A DNA stretch of 64,000 bases, taken from assembly GCF_900215435.1 (NCBI RefSeq), contig NZ_OCMY01000002.1, forward strand, positions 677,573 through 741,572, in the 5' to 3' direction. Below are positions 36,679 through 49,590 of the stretch, in pieces. Each line of letters opens with the position of its first letter. Position 1 is the first letter of the stretch. The translations under genes were made by a program, and so were the position numbers. The notes beneath the pieces are model-generated. The model was not told the origin of the DNA, made no database searches, and saw only the letters and a list, made by a program, of their open reading frames with translations. Source of the DNA: Candidatus Pantoea floridensis. Lineage in GTDB: Bacteria; Pseudomonadota; Gammaproteobacteria; Enterobacterales; Enterobacteriaceae.

Positions 36679-36920
36679 TGCGCGATTCCCTGCGGAGTAA
36701 ATGAAGGTTGCTCGAGCAGCTGCGCTAAATCAGCACCGCTGTCGCGTTCAACGCGCATCAGTAAGCGCGTCAGTTCCTGATGATTGAGTGCCGGATAAAT
36801 CTCGGCGAGCATGCCGATTTTCATCCAGTGTTCTGCCTGTGCGTTGATAGAACGGCTGAGTGCGGTACTGCCAATGCGCAGATTTTCATGCATTAAATCG
36901 GAGATTTTGACGATGCCCAT
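36675..36920 (-). CDS. ParD-like antitoxin-family protein
   Basis: 81 residues. MGIVKISDLMHENLRIGSTA followed by LSRSINAQAEHWMKIGMLAE looks like a ribbon-helix-helix DNA-binding unit of the ParD-like family, then a C-terminal tail for partner binding. No ParE toxin is present; the coupled downstream gene is map (4-bp overlap). I recall the same ParD-like/map pairing in other enterobacteria. It may autoregulate the pair; partner and DNA target unknown. Confidence 0.8.
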   Translation of the reverse strand: MGIVKISDLMHENLRIGSTALSRSINAQAEHWMKIGMLAEIYPALNHQELTRLLMRVERDSGADLAQLLEQPSFTPQGIAQ

Positions 36921-37052
36921 GATGTAGCCTGTATATGAAACGTATGCATTATGTATATAGCTTACGCTGAGTCGCGTCGTTATAGCAAGTCCATTGCTGA
37001 CCTTATCAATCAGAGGTATTTACTTCCTGTTAGCAATTACCATCTATTTAAC

Positions 37053-37068
37053 AGTGACCTTCGTCACA
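37053..37068 (+). promoter_or_regulatory. CRP-like site upstream of sugar transporter
   Basis: AGTGA-CCTTCG-TCACA, one mismatch from TGTGA-N6-TCACA, about 85 bp upstream of the transporter start. Suggests catabolite activation of the sugar transporter gene. Confidence 0.6.
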
Positions 37069-37152
37069 TTTTGAAAATCCTGTCTATACTTCTGCCTTTT
37101 GGGTATTTCGCCTTTGCGCTTATCGGGCGCGTTCAATATGCAGGGATCTGGA

Positions 37153-38607
37153 ATGGAAACATCGCAGCAAAACAATGAAGATGATTCAGCACTAAGCAAT
37201 CTTACCGTCAAACAACGCTTATTCTTTGTGGTGTTGGTGGCGACCATGGGCGCGCTGGCGTTTGGTTATGACACCGGCATCATCTCCGGTGCCTTGCCGT
37301 ATATGACCTTGCCACCCGATCAGGGCGGTCTCGATCTCACGCCGTTTACCGAAGGATTAGTGACGTCGTCGCTGATCTTTGGTGCTGCACTCGGCGCTTT
37401 TCTCAGCGGCTATTTCTCAGACCGCTTTGGCCGTCGTATCACGTTGCGCAGCCTGGCGTTAATCTTTGTCGCCGGCGCAATCGGCACCGCGCTGGCACCT
37501 AATCTGCACGTTATGGTGGCAATGCGTTTCTTGCTTGGGATTGCAGTTGGTGGTGGTTCATCAACGGTACCGGTATTCATTGCAGAAATTGCTGGGCCTA
37601 AACGCCGCGCACCGCTGGTGAGCCGTAACGAGCTGATGATCGTTTCCGGCCAGCTGCTGGCCTATGTGGTGAGCGCCTTGATGAGCTATCTGCTTAATGA
37701 TTCGCATATGTGGCGCTATATGCTGGCGCTGGCGATGATTCCGGGCGCGCTGCTATTTATCGGCACCTTCTTTGTCCCGGCTTCGCCGCACTGGATGGTG
37801 GCGGAAGGGCGCATCAAAGAAGCGAGCCGTATCCTGCACAAACTGCGTGAAACACCGCGGGAAGTGAAAAAGGAGATGGCGGAGATGCGCCAGCACGCTA
37901 AAGCGTCACGGCAGGGTCCATCAGCTCGCGAGCTGTTACAGCAGAAGTGGGTGCTGAGGCTGCTGCTGGTGGGCGCTGGGCTGGGCATTGTTATCCAGTT
38001 CACCGGCGTGAATGCATTCATGTATTACACCCCGGTGATTTTGAAGACCACCGGGATGGGCACCAACGCCTCGATTGCCGCCACCATCGGCAACGGCGTG
38101 GTATCGGTGATTGCTACCATCGTCGGTATTAAAGCGGTGGGGCGATTTGGTCGTCGCACCATGCTGATGACTGGTTTGACAGTGGTGATCGCCATGCAGC
38201 TGGCACTGGGCTGCGTACTGTTGCTGATGCCACAAGATATGACGCAAAGTATGTTCGCATTAGCGGCAATTCTGGTGTTCCTGTTCTTTATGCAGATGTG
38301 CATTTCGCCGGTTTACTGGTTGCTGATGTCGGAACTGTTCCCGATGAAATTGCGCGGAGTATTGACGGGCGCAGCCGTTTCGTTCCAGTGGATCTGTAAT
38401 GCGGCCGTCGCGTTTGCGTTTCCGCCGCTGCTGGCGGCCACCGGCAATGGCGCGTTCTTCATTTTTGCGGCGATCAATGTGGGTTCACTGATCTTCGTCA
38501 TCACCATGCTGCCGGAAACCAAAGGCAAATCGCTTGAGCAGATTGAGAAAGAGATGCGTGAGCGTTTTAGCGAACAGGATCAGGAAGCCGCCGACGGCGT
38601 AGCATAG
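37153..38607 (+). CDS. Sugar-porter family MFS transporter
   Basis: 484-residue, 12-helix H+/sugar symporter of the major facilitator superfamily (XylE/IolT/GalP group). Motifs: GYDTGIISGALPY in helix 1, DRFGRR between helices 2 and 3, PVFIAEIAGPKRRA in helix 4-5, ASPHWMVAEGR (variant of PESPRWL), GRFGRR after helix 8 and LPETKGKSLEQIE at the end. The ATG at 37153 is chosen because AGGGA lies six bases upstream; ATG 37138 is a less likely alternative. The substrate is probably a hexose, pentose or inositol and is not determinable here. Confidence 0.9.
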   Translation: METSQQNNEDDSALSNLTVKQRLFFVVLVATMGALAFGYDTGIISGALPYMTLPPDQGGLDLTPFTEGLVTSSLIFGAALGAFLSGYFSDRFGRRITLRSLALIFVAGAIGTALAPNLHVMVAMRFLLGIAVGGGSSTVPVFIAEIAGPKRRAPLVSRNELMIVSGQLLAYVVSALMSYLLNDSHMWRYMLALAMIPGALLFIGTFFVPASPHWMVAEGRIKEASRILHKLRETPREVKKEMAEMRQHAKASRQGPSARELLQQKWVLRLLLVGAGLGIVIQFTGVNAFMYYTPVILKTTGMGTNASIAATIGNGVVSVIATIVGIKAVGRFGRRTMLMTGLTVVIAMQLALGCVLLLMPQDMTQSMFALAAILVFLFFMQMCISPVYWLLMSELFPMKLRGVLTGAAVSFQWICNAAVAFAFPPLLAATGNGAFFIFAAINVGSLIFVITMLPETKGKSLEQIEKEMRERFSEQDQEAADGVA

Positions 38608-38671
38608 CAGCACTTGAGAATTCCTGGCGCTGGGAGGAAGATACGCATCTTTGCCCGGGCCAGGAACTCCC

Positions 38672-39394
38672 ATGCTGATCACCGCCGAAAACACGCGCAC
38701 TTTCAATACCGACATTCGCCTGGCCTGCACCCTGGCCGCGGTTGCCGGTGCCCTCAACACCGCAGCGTTTGAAACGGTCGGCTTTTTCTCAGCGAATATG
38801 ACCGGCAATGTCTCTTCTCTCTCCGATCACCTGGCAAAAGCCAACCTGCACGTTGGCCTGTTTTTTCTGCTTATCGTACTGCTGTTTATCGCCGGCTCTT
38901 CCATCTCCACGTTGATTATCAATTCCGGCAGAAGACGCCAGATTCGCGGTATTTACGCCATTAATATCCTGATTGAAGGGCTCGCTTTGCTGCTGCTGGG
39001 AACGGTTGAAATCGGGTTCCGGTTCAGCGGCTCTGGCGTGCTGTTGGTGCTGAGCCTGAGCTTCCTGATGGGCTTGCAGAATGCGGTGGTGACGCGCATT
39101 TCCAACGCGCGCGTTCGCACCACGCACGTCTCTGGCACCGCCACCGATATCGGCATTGAACTGGCAATGTTGTTCGATGTGCTGCGCCGTAAAGAGTCGC
39201 CGAAAGATGCACCACTCTATATCGAGCGTTTAAAACTGCACTTTTACACCGTGCTGGCCTTTCTGGGCGGCGGTGTATTGGGGATCTGGTTGCTACAGCT
39301 GATGAGTTATTTACTGCTGATCGTGATTGGCGCTCTGCTCACCGTACTTGCGTTAACGGCGCTCAAACGCTCTGGTTCGATGATTCATCTTTGA
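38672..39394 (+). CDS. DUF1275 (YoaK-like) membrane protein
   Basis: 240 residues with six predicted transmembrane helices of the DUF1275 family. The family hallmarks are the glycine-rich first helix (LAAVAGALNTAAFETVGFFS), ANMTGNVSSLSDHLAKANL and LSFLMGLQNAVVTRISNARV followed by RTTHVSGTATDIGIELA. Function unknown. The ATG at 38672 has CAGGA seven bases upstream. The gene lies 64 bp after the transporter and may be cotranscribed with it. Confidence 0.88.
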   Translation: MLITAENTRTFNTDIRLACTLAAVAGALNTAAFETVGFFSANMTGNVSSLSDHLAKANLHVGLFFLLIVLLFIAGSSISTLIINSGRRRQIRGIYAINILIEGLALLLLGTVEIGFRFSGSGVLLVLSLSFLMGLQNAVVTRISNARVRTTHVSGTATDIGIELAMLFDVLRRKESPKDAPLYIERLKLHFYTVLAFLGGGVLGIWLLQLMSYLLLIVIGALLTVLALTALKRSGSMIHL

Positions 39395-39401
39395 GTTAAT
39401 C

Positions 39402-39417
39402 GGTGATGTACTTCACA
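39402..39417 (+). promoter_or_regulatory. CRP-like site upstream of the bgl operon
   Basis: GGTGA-TGTACT-TCACA, one mismatch from the CRP consensus core, about 85 bp before the RAT leader. CRP dependence is standard for beta-glucoside PTS operons. Confidence 0.6.
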
Positions 39418-39486
39418 CTTCTCCGCTGCCCTTGCTGAATCCGCTTGCCACCGTGGCTGCGCTGTAAGCAAGATAGTCCGCGTTAA

Positions 39487-39510
39487 GGATTGTTACTGTT
39501 CGGCAGGCAA

Positions 39511-39514
<4 letters not shown>
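39487..39514 (+). promoter_or_regulatory. BglG-type RAT antiterminator element in bglF leader
   Basis: The 28-nt stretch begins GGATTGTTACTG, has a short CGGCAG arm and ends GGCAAAACC, matching the ribonucleic antiterminator of BglG/LicT systems. Its 3' end overlaps the first bases of the downstream terminator stem, so binding of dimeric BglG prevents terminator formation. Confidence 0.9.
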
Positions 39515-42874
<3,360 letters not shown>

Positions 42875-42882
42875 AGTGGGTA

Positions 42883-43902
<1,020 letters not shown>

Positions 43903-43953
43903 CGCGAGATCATAATCGGCCTGGGTGTAGCGACAAGCACAGCGACAACTAAA

Positions 43954-43969
43954 TGTGAGTTACATCATG
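43954..43969 (-). promoter_or_regulatory. CRP-like site upstream of bglG
   Basis: TGTGA-GTTACA-TCATG, with one complete half-site and a partial second half, about 50 bp upstream of the bglG RAT. Confidence 0.4.
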
Positions 43970-44050
43970 TTTTCTCAGTGGTGGCGTTATCCGGCGATCG
44001 TATAGATTTTACAACCGTAAGGATATTGTAAGGATTTGATCAGCTTTCTT

Positions 44051-44077
44051 TAAAGTTTGCGTTAAGGCTGCCGATAG
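44051..44077 (+). promoter_or_regulatory. Sigma-28 (FliA) promoter for fliD-like gene
   Basis: TAAAGTTT, 11-bp spacer, GCCGATAG: nearly exact match to the flagellar class 3 consensus TAAAGTTT-N11-GCCGATAA. It lies 34 bp before the ATG. Confidence 0.92.
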
Positions 44078-44110
44078 TACCGTAACGTTAAATTAACAGG
44101 AGTTGCGTAC

Positions 44111-45523
44111 ATGACTGGGATTTCAACATTAGGCGTCGGTTCAGGATTGGGTTTGAGCACCATCCTCGACAAATTGACTGCGGCAGAAAAACAATCGCTG
44201 GCACCGATTTCAAAACAACAATCCGCCGCGACCGCAAAATTATCCGCTTACGGCACGCTGAAAACCGCGATTCAAACTTTCCAGACGGCGAACAGTAAGT
44301 TAAACGATGCCGCGCTCTACACCGCTACAACGACCACCTCCAGCTCCACCGCATTCAGTGCTGATACCAACGGCAATGCGCTGCCGGGCAAATACACCAT
44401 TAGCGTGCAGCATCTGGCGCAATCGCAGACGCTAACCAGCGCCGCGCAAACCGATATTAAAGCGGCGATTGGCAGCGATGCAGCCTCAAGAACCATGAAG
44501 TTTGTCACCGCCGATGGCAAAGAGAAGAGCATCACGCTGAGCAAAGATCAGACGTCGCTCTCATCTATTCGTGACACCATTAACAAATCCAACGTAGGCG
44601 TCACCGCCAGCCTGATTAAGGTATCGGCGACCGAATACCGTTTGTCTCTGAGCTCAACGGCATCGGGCACGGCGAATGCTGTGAAATCGCTGAGCGTCAC
44701 CGGTGATGACACTTTGCATGGCTTTATCAGTTTCGATGCAGCTGATACGACAAACAGCGGAATGACGCAGAGCGTTGCTGCGCAGAATGCCAGCCTGACC
44801 GTAAATAACGTGGCGATTGAGAGCAGCAGCAATACCATCACTGATGCGGTGGAAGGGATTACGCTGCGGTTGAATGATGAAACCACGGGTAATCAAACCC
44901 TGACGGTGAGCAGCGATACCAATAAAGCCAAAACGGCCATTACCGAGTGGGTGAATGCTTATAACTCGCTGCAGGATACGATGGCAGGGCTGACGAAATA
45001 TACCGCAGTGGATGCAGGTAAAGATCCAGACAGCAAAAACGGTGCGCTGCTGGGTGATGGCACGCTGCGCAATATTCAGGTGCAGATGAAAAGCATTTTG
45101 GCGAATACGTCTGGCTCGAACGTGTACAAGACCTTATCGCAGGCGGGCATCACCACCGATCCAACGGACGGTAAACTGAAACTGGATGCCAATAAACTCA
45201 CCAGTAGCCTGCAAGTGAAACCGGATGCGGTGCGTGACATGTTCACGGGCGATGGCAAGAAAACCGGCGTTTCAACGGTGCTGAATACCACGTTCACGGC
45301 ATTCCTCAGCAGTAAAGGCGTACTGCAGGGCGCGACGGATACCATCAGCAAAAAACTCAACACGTTAACCGAGCAATACAACACCGCCAGTAAACGCATT
45401 GATGACACGATTGCGCGCTATAAAAAGCAGTTCACCAACCTGGATAAGATGGTTAGCGTGTTGAATAACACCAGCAATTATCTCACCGAGCAGTTCAGCA
45501 CCACATCGAAGAATAACAAGTGA
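44111..45523 (+). CDS. fliD: Flagellar filament cap protein FliD (isolated copy)
   Basis: 470-residue hook-associated protein 2 that caps the filament and helps flagellin polymerise. The N-terminal FliD_N domain starts MTGISTLGVGSGLGLSTILD. A Thr/Ser-rich variable middle (about 80-300) follows. The FliD_C domain has ALLGDGTLRNIQVQMKSIL, QAGITTDPTDGKLKLD and a C-terminal coiled coil ending NLDKMVSVLNNTSNYLTEQF. No signal peptide, as expected for type III export. No other flagellar structural genes are in the window, yet it has its own sigma-28 promoter. A hairpin terminator follows. Confidence 0.93.
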   Translation: MTGISTLGVGSGLGLSTILDKLTAAEKQSLAPISKQQSAATAKLSAYGTLKTAIQTFQTANSKLNDAALYTATTTTSSSTAFSADTNGNALPGKYTISVQHLAQSQTLTSAAQTDIKAAIGSDAASRTMKFVTADGKEKSITLSKDQTSLSSIRDTINKSNVGVTASLIKVSATEYRLSLSSTASGTANAVKSLSVTGDDTLHGFISFDAADTTNSGMTQSVAAQNASLTVNNVAIESSSNTITDAVEGITLRLNDETTGNQTLTVSSDTNKAKTAITEWVNAYNSLQDTMAGLTKYTAVDAGKDPDSKNGALLGDGTLRNIQVQMKSILANTSGSNVYKTLSQAGITTDPTDGKLKLDANKLTSSLQVKPDAVRDMFTGDGKKTGVSTVLNTTFTAFLSSKGVLQGATDTISKKLNTLTEQYNTASKRIDDTIARYKKQFTNLDKMVSVLNNTSNYLTEQFSTTSKNNK

Positions 45524-45552
45524 TGTGAGCGGAGTGGGTAAGGTTTGGGGAG

Positions 45553-45576
45553 AGTCGCCATTTATGGCGACTTTTT
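45553..45576 (+). terminator. Terminator after fliD, built from the dispersed repeat
   Basis: AGTCGCCAT / ATGGCGACT with a TT centre, then a T-run (45572-45576). The palindrome is the TCGCCAT-NN-ATGGCGA member of the dispersed repeat family, here followed by T residues so that it can act as an intrinsic terminator. Confidence 0.75.
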
Positions 45577-45670
45577 GTATATGTATAGTTATTAGGTAGT
45601 GAAGTGCTCCATAATCTTGAAATTTATGGCGCTATGTCATGTCTCTTCAAACTTGCACATGTTGTTTTTG

Positions 45671-46852
45671 TTATGGCGTATGAGTTTTTTCAGCTGGAAG
45701 TGTCGATTGATTAATAACCCACTGTGAAAGCTCATCCTTTCTAAACACAAGACACTCAGCAGCCTGGCTTTTTAGTGTGTCAAGAAGTGCTGAATCATAT
45801 TTATCGCTCAACAACCTAGATTTCATACTATTTTTGTATGTTGCAACGACTTGGACAGGGCAAATTAATTTAATTGTTCCTAATGATAAAAATGTTGCAC
45901 CTTTGAATAAAAGGAAATTAGAGTCATCAGATTTTTTCATATCCCAATTCTGAGCAGACAATCTTTCTGATGGATAGTTTTTGACCGGCACAGAAAAGTG
46001 ATAAGGCCTATAATCGATTGCACCTGATATTTGCAGTGTCGAATTGAGTATGAGTAATGGAATTCCAGGGATAAACAGCGATGTAGTAACTAATAAAGAA
46101 AACGCCACGCCTACAGCCGTGATTATTTTACGGAACATGCTGGTTTTAATGTCATCCGAAAATACTATGCACACTGGAATGATTGTAATAAAAGTAACTA
46201 ATAATGATAGGGGTATCAATATGATAAGTTCTTTTAGGTTATCTGTTCCTTCAGGAAATTCAATGGCTTTGAATATTAAAGAAAGAGGAAAAACAAGAAG
46301 GAAGGAAGAAAATCCTATAAGAGATGGTATGGTGATTTTTATAAAAAGCCTACTAAAGCAATATTTTTTTTCATTGCACTCATTTTCATTCTTTACATTG
46401 TTTTTTAATGCAACGAATGATAACAAGTTGCAAATTAAGCAATTTAACAATATAACCCATCCAGGATTTATATTTACCTTGAGTTTTTCATTGATGTAAA
46501 CATATAGATAAAATATAAAAACAGCTGCGAAAGATGAAATGAAATTAAGCTTAATATAGCCTTTTCTATTTTTCTCTTCAACAGCTTGGTTACTGGTGAA
46601 AGCAAAGATTGATGTTATTAAAAATGTCTGGATATAAAAAACAAATCCGAATGAAATTGCGCTAAGTATCGTGAATATACTTAATGCTCCAAAAATATCT
46701 TTAAGATTAACAAATTCAAGAAATAAGTCCTGTCTACCTAGTCTCATGAGATATAACCAGATACTTGATAGTGATAAAAATGAAGCGCAGATAGGTGACG
46801 ATATTAGTGCAAGGCTCCATTTTATCATGGTGTGAATTTCTTTTGTTTTCAT
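45671..46852 (-). CDS. AT-rich polytopic membrane protein, unknown
   Basis: 393 residues with about seven hydrophobic helices in the first 290 residues (segments at roughly 12-34, 55-85, 108-124, 133-150, 172-196, 212-236, 250-275). A soluble C-terminal domain of about 110 residues follows (FSVPVKNYPSERLSAQNWDM, then KAECLVF-like and LSQWVINQSTLP). Base composition is far more AT-rich than its neighbours, with many ATA/AAA/TTT codons, pointing to horizontal acquisition. No family recognised, no operon partner. ATG 46852 is used; an internal ATG eight codons later is possible. Confidence 0.7.
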   Translation of the reverse strand: MKTKEIHTMIKWSLALISSPICASFLSLSSIWLYLMRLGRQDLFLEFVNLKDIFGALSIFTILSAISFGFVFYIQTFLITSIFAFTSNQAVEEKNRKGYIKLNFISSFAAVFIFYLYVYINEKLKVNINPGWVILLNCLICNLLSFVALKNNVKNENECNEKKYCFSRLFIKITIPSLIGFSSFLLVFPLSLIFKAIEFPEGTDNLKELIILIPLSLLVTFITIIPVCIVFSDDIKTSMFRKIITAVGVAFSLLVTTSLFIPGIPLLILNSTLQISGAIDYRPYHFSVPVKNYPSERLSAQNWDMKKSDDSNFLLFKGATFLSLGTIKLICPVQVVATYKNSMKSRLLSDKYDSALLDTLKSQAAECLVFRKDELSQWVINQSTLPAEKTHTP

Positions 46853-46982
46853 GTAAATATTACTTTATCTATGTTTGTTTTTTAAATAGGATATAATGAT
46901 ATTTTTTATTATACAGCTCATGCGGAAATAGTTACTTTATAGAAAAATACGGGGATTTTTTATAGCAGCGTTGCGAGTATAA

Positions 46983-47258
46983 TTATTCGATTTCATAAAT
47001 TTTATACTCGCGGGCGATGGCGCGGGTTTCTTTTCCCCAGGCAGATGCTTTAGTTCTTTCCTGATGGATAGTAAATGTATTCTTATTTGTGAAGAGCTCT
47101 TCAACTTGCCAAATAAGCGGATCTGCAGTCTCTGTTACTTCAAAAGAGATACATCCCGCTTCCTCTCGGGTGAGTCTTTTGTGTTCTGGGAGAAACTGGC
47201 GAACAAGATCCGCCTCCTCAATCTGCTTGCATACTAAACGACCCGTCAGTTTGATCAT
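46983..47258 (-). CDS. Antibiotic-biosynthesis-monooxygenase (ABM) domain protein
   Basis: 91-residue dimeric alpha/beta barrel of the YgiN/ABM family: IKLTGRLVCKQIEEADLVRQ, then HKRLTREEAGCISFEVTETA and WQVEELFTNKNTFTIHQE. Members are quinol monooxygenases or haem-degrading enzymes; many have no known substrate. ATG 47258 is preferred over 47264 because AGGG then sits six bases upstream. It lies downstream of and in the same direction as mesD, separated by 172 bp containing a hairpin, so it may be the third gene of that unit. Confidence 0.8.
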   Translation of the reverse strand: MIKLTGRLVCKQIEEADLVRQFLPEHKRLTREEAGCISFEVTETADPLIWQVEELFTNKNTFTIHQERTKASAWGKETRAIAREYKIYEIE

Positions 47259-47359
47259 TTTCATCCCTATTTTATGAGTGCTTTATACGTATTTATGGCG
47301 AAAAGTTGAGAAGAGTGGAAAGGCATTTAATTCGGAATGTAGACGTCAGATTTATTGCT

Positions 47360-47401
47360 CAGTCTGGGTGGGCGATTGAATAATACACACAACCCAGACT
47401 G
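47360..47401 (-). repeat. Inverted repeat between mesD and ABM gene
   Basis: CAGTCTGGGT (47360-47369) and ACCCAGACTG (47392-47401) form a perfect 10-bp stem with a 22-nt loop, 30 bp past the mesD stop. No U-tract follows on the minus strand, so it could limit rather than end transcription into the ABM gene. Confidence 0.6.
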
Positions 47402-47430
47402 CTTTACTTTGAATAACTCACTTTTTGCGG

Positions 47431-48462
47431 TTATTTAGCCAGGAGCTCTTTACGGACGATTTCTGCACCGGCACTTAATGCATCTAACTTACCTTTTGCA
47501 ACGCCGCGAGGCAATGGAATCATGCCGCAGTTGGTGCAAGGATAGAGCTTATCGGCATCAACAAACTGCAGTGCTTTACGAAGCGTGGCGGCCACTTCTT
47601 CGGGGGTCTCAATGGTATTGGTTGCCACGTCAATCGCGCCTACCATCACCTTTTTCCCGCGAATAAGCTCCATAAGCTCCATTGGCACGTGAGAATTATG
47701 ACATTCCAGTGAAATGATATCGATATTAGACTTTTGCAGTTTTGGGAAAATCTCTTCGTATTGACGCCACTCGTTGCCGAGCGTTTTTTTCCAATCTGTA
47801 TTAGCTTTAATGCCATAACCGTAGCAAATATGCACAGCCGTTTCGCATTTTAGCCCTTCAATAGCTCTTTCGAGTGTGGCAATGCCCCAATCATTTACTT
47901 CGTCAAAGAAGACGTTAAATGCAGGCTCATCAAACTGGATAATATCAACACCCACCGCTTCCAATTCTTTAGCTTCTTCATTAAGAATTTTGGCGAATTC
48001 CCAGGCGAGTTTTTCACGGCTTTTATAGTGGTTGTCATAAAGCGTATCGATCATCGTCATCGGCCCCGGCAAGGCCCATTTAATCGGACGGTCAGTTTGC
48101 TGACGCAAAAATTTCGCATCTTCAACAAACACAGACTTTTGGCGACTGACTGGGCCCACCACGGTCGGTACGCTTGCATCATAGCGATCGCGAATTTTAA
48201 CGATTTCACGTTTTTCGAAATCAACGCCGTTGAGGTGTTCGATAAAGGTCGTGACAAAATGTTGGCGCGTCTGCTCGCCATCACTGACAATATCAATACC
48301 GGCCTGCTGTTGATCTTCCAGGCACAAACGCAGCGCATCTTGTTTGCCGTCGGTTAATTCCTGATCTTGCAATTTCCATGGTGACCAAAGTACCTCCGGT
48401 TGAGCAAGCCAGGAGGGTTTCGGTAAACTGCCGGCAGTAGAAGTCGGTAATAATTTTTTCAT
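47431..48462 (-). CDS. mesD: Folate-independent core methionine synthase MesD
   Basis: 343 residues, equivalent to the C-terminal catalytic barrel of MetE without the folate-binding N-terminal half. Expected zinc ligands are present: His211 and Cys213 in HICYGYG, Glu253 in SLECHNSH, and Cys309/Cys312 in YPCTNCGMIPLPRG. Its pairing with a DUF1852 gene immediately upstream identifies it with the MesD family, which genetic work showed to make methionine without methyl-folate or cobalamin but to need DUF1852 and oxygen. It lies 25 bp after DUF1852. The methyl donor is unknown. ATG 48462 (MKKLLPTSTAGSLPKP) has AGGTGA upstream. Confidence 0.88.
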   Translation of the reverse strand: MKKLLPTSTAGSLPKPSWLAQPEVLWSPWKLQDQELTDGKQDALRLCLEDQQQAGIDIVSDGEQTRQHFVTTFIEHLNGVDFEKREIVKIRDRYDASVPTVVGPVSRQKSVFVEDAKFLRQQTDRPIKWALPGPMTMIDTLYDNHYKSREKLAWEFAKILNEEAKELEAVGVDIIQFDEPAFNVFFDEVNDWGIATLERAIEGLKCETAVHICYGYGIKANTDWKKTLGNEWRQYEEIFPKLQKSNIDIISLECHNSHVPMELMELIRGKKVMVGAIDVATNTIETPEEVAATLRKALQFVDADKLYPCTNCGMIPLPRGVAKGKLDALSAGAEIVRKELLAK

Positions 48463-48487
48463 CGCAGGTGACCTTATTTTTGATTAA

Positions 48488-49471
48488 TCAAAGAACGGAA
48501 TTAGCAGACCATTGCTCAAGAATAGTTTGGAAAGGTTTAATGAATTTCTCTTCAGTAAACTTTCCCTGCTCAATGGCTAATTGGCTACGTTCTTCGCGAT
48601 CGTAAACAATTCGAGTTAAAGAATAGTCCTGCTGATTCAAGCTAGGTTGATAGCATTTTCCTGCTGCCGAATTCGCATTGTAAATCTCAGGACGGTAAAT
48701 TTTTTGGAAGGTTTCCATGGTACTGATGGTACTAATCAGTTCAAGATTCGTGTAATCGCTGAGTAAATCACCCGTAAAGTAGAAAGCCAAAGGCGCAACG
48801 CTATTGGCAGGCATGAAGTAACGCGCCTCTAATCCCATCTTATTGAAATAGTGATCGGTCAATGAAGCTTCATCTTGCTGATACTCAATTCCCAATACTG
48901 GATGCTCATTGCCAGTGCGATGATAAACATTTTTACTTGAAACACTGAGGCAGATAACAGGCGATTTCTTGAAGTTGTCTTTATAGATGTCTGAGTTGAC
49001 AAACTGCTTGAATATGTTGCCGTGTAGATCACCAAAATTATCGGGGATAGTAAACTGGTTTTTATCTTTATTGTGCAGTGACAGTAATACGCTAAAATCA
49101 TAATCCCGCACGTAAGAGGAGAAGTTATTGCCTACAATACCTTCAATGCGCTCATTGGTTTTTTTATCAATGATATTTGTTTTTAATATTTCGATCACTG
49201 GGAAGGCATTGCCACTGCCTTCATTTTCAATGTTCAATTCAACGGAAATAATGTCCAGCTCGACCGCATAACGATCGCTTTTCGGGTTGTCCCAATGTGC
49301 CAGAGAATTGAAACGGTTATCAATCATCACTAAGGCGTTGCGCAGGTTCTCCTGGCGTTTTTCACCACGGGCCAAATTGGCAAAATTAGTGGTAATGCGC
49401 GTGCTTTGAGAGGGGTTATAGTTCTCGTCAAAGCGTAAGCTTTTAATTTTGAAGGTAAATTTATTATTCAT
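48488..49471 (-). CDS. mesX: DUF1852 protein (MesX), partner of MesD
   Basis: 327 residues of the DUF1852 family, required with oxygen for MesD-dependent methionine synthesis by published genetics. Conserved-looking blocks include FKIKSLRFDENYNPSQSTRI, TTNFANLARGEKRQENLRNA, FNSLAHWDNPKSDRYAVELD and YFMPANSVAPLAFYFTGD. No transmembrane segment or obvious cofactor motif. ATG 49471 is chosen because AGGAAG lies upstream and the longer N-terminus does not look family-like. First gene of the mesX-mesD unit. The symbol follows my recollection of the MesD literature. A perfect FNR-type box lies about 105 bp upstream. Confidence 0.85.
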   Translation of the reverse strand: MNNKFTFKIKSLRFDENYNPSQSTRITTNFANLARGEKRQENLRNALVMIDNRFNSLAHWDNPKSDRYAVELDIISVELNIENEGSGNAFPVIEILKTNIIDKKTNERIEGIVGNNFSSYVRDYDFSVLLSLHNKDKNQFTIPDNFGDLHGNIFKQFVNSDIYKDNFKKSPVICLSVSSKNVYHRTGNEHPVLGIEYQQDEASLTDHYFNKMGLEARYFMPANSVAPLAFYFTGDLLSDYTNLELISTISTMETFQKIYRPEIYNANSAAGKCYQPSLNQQDYSLTRIVYDREERSQLAIEQGKFTEEKFIKPFQTILEQWSANSVL

Positions 49472-49572
49472 TTTCGTTTGCTTCCTAACTTCTGGCCTAA
49501 AAACTGGATTTGGTGCTTGCTTAACAGGAACGTCCAATGTTCTTTACTGGTTTTCCCACTTAGTATTCTTCA

Positions 49573-49590
49573 CATTGATAAAAATCAATG
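49573..49590. promoter_or_regulatory. FNR-type box upstream of mesX-mesD
   Basis: CATTGATAAAAATCAATG is a perfect inverted repeat that contains TTGAT-AAAA-ATCAA (49575-49588), identical to the FNR consensus TTGAT-N4-ATCAA. It lies 104 bp from the mesX start and 33 bp from a small plus-strand frame. Which side it controls is not decided by sequence. Confidence 0.7.

Noticed and set aside
47341..47348. AGACGTCA resembling a MetJ box near mesD
   Set aside because: Only one 8-mer with one mismatch; MetJ needs at least two adjacent boxes, and the neighbours do not match. It is also downstream of mesD.
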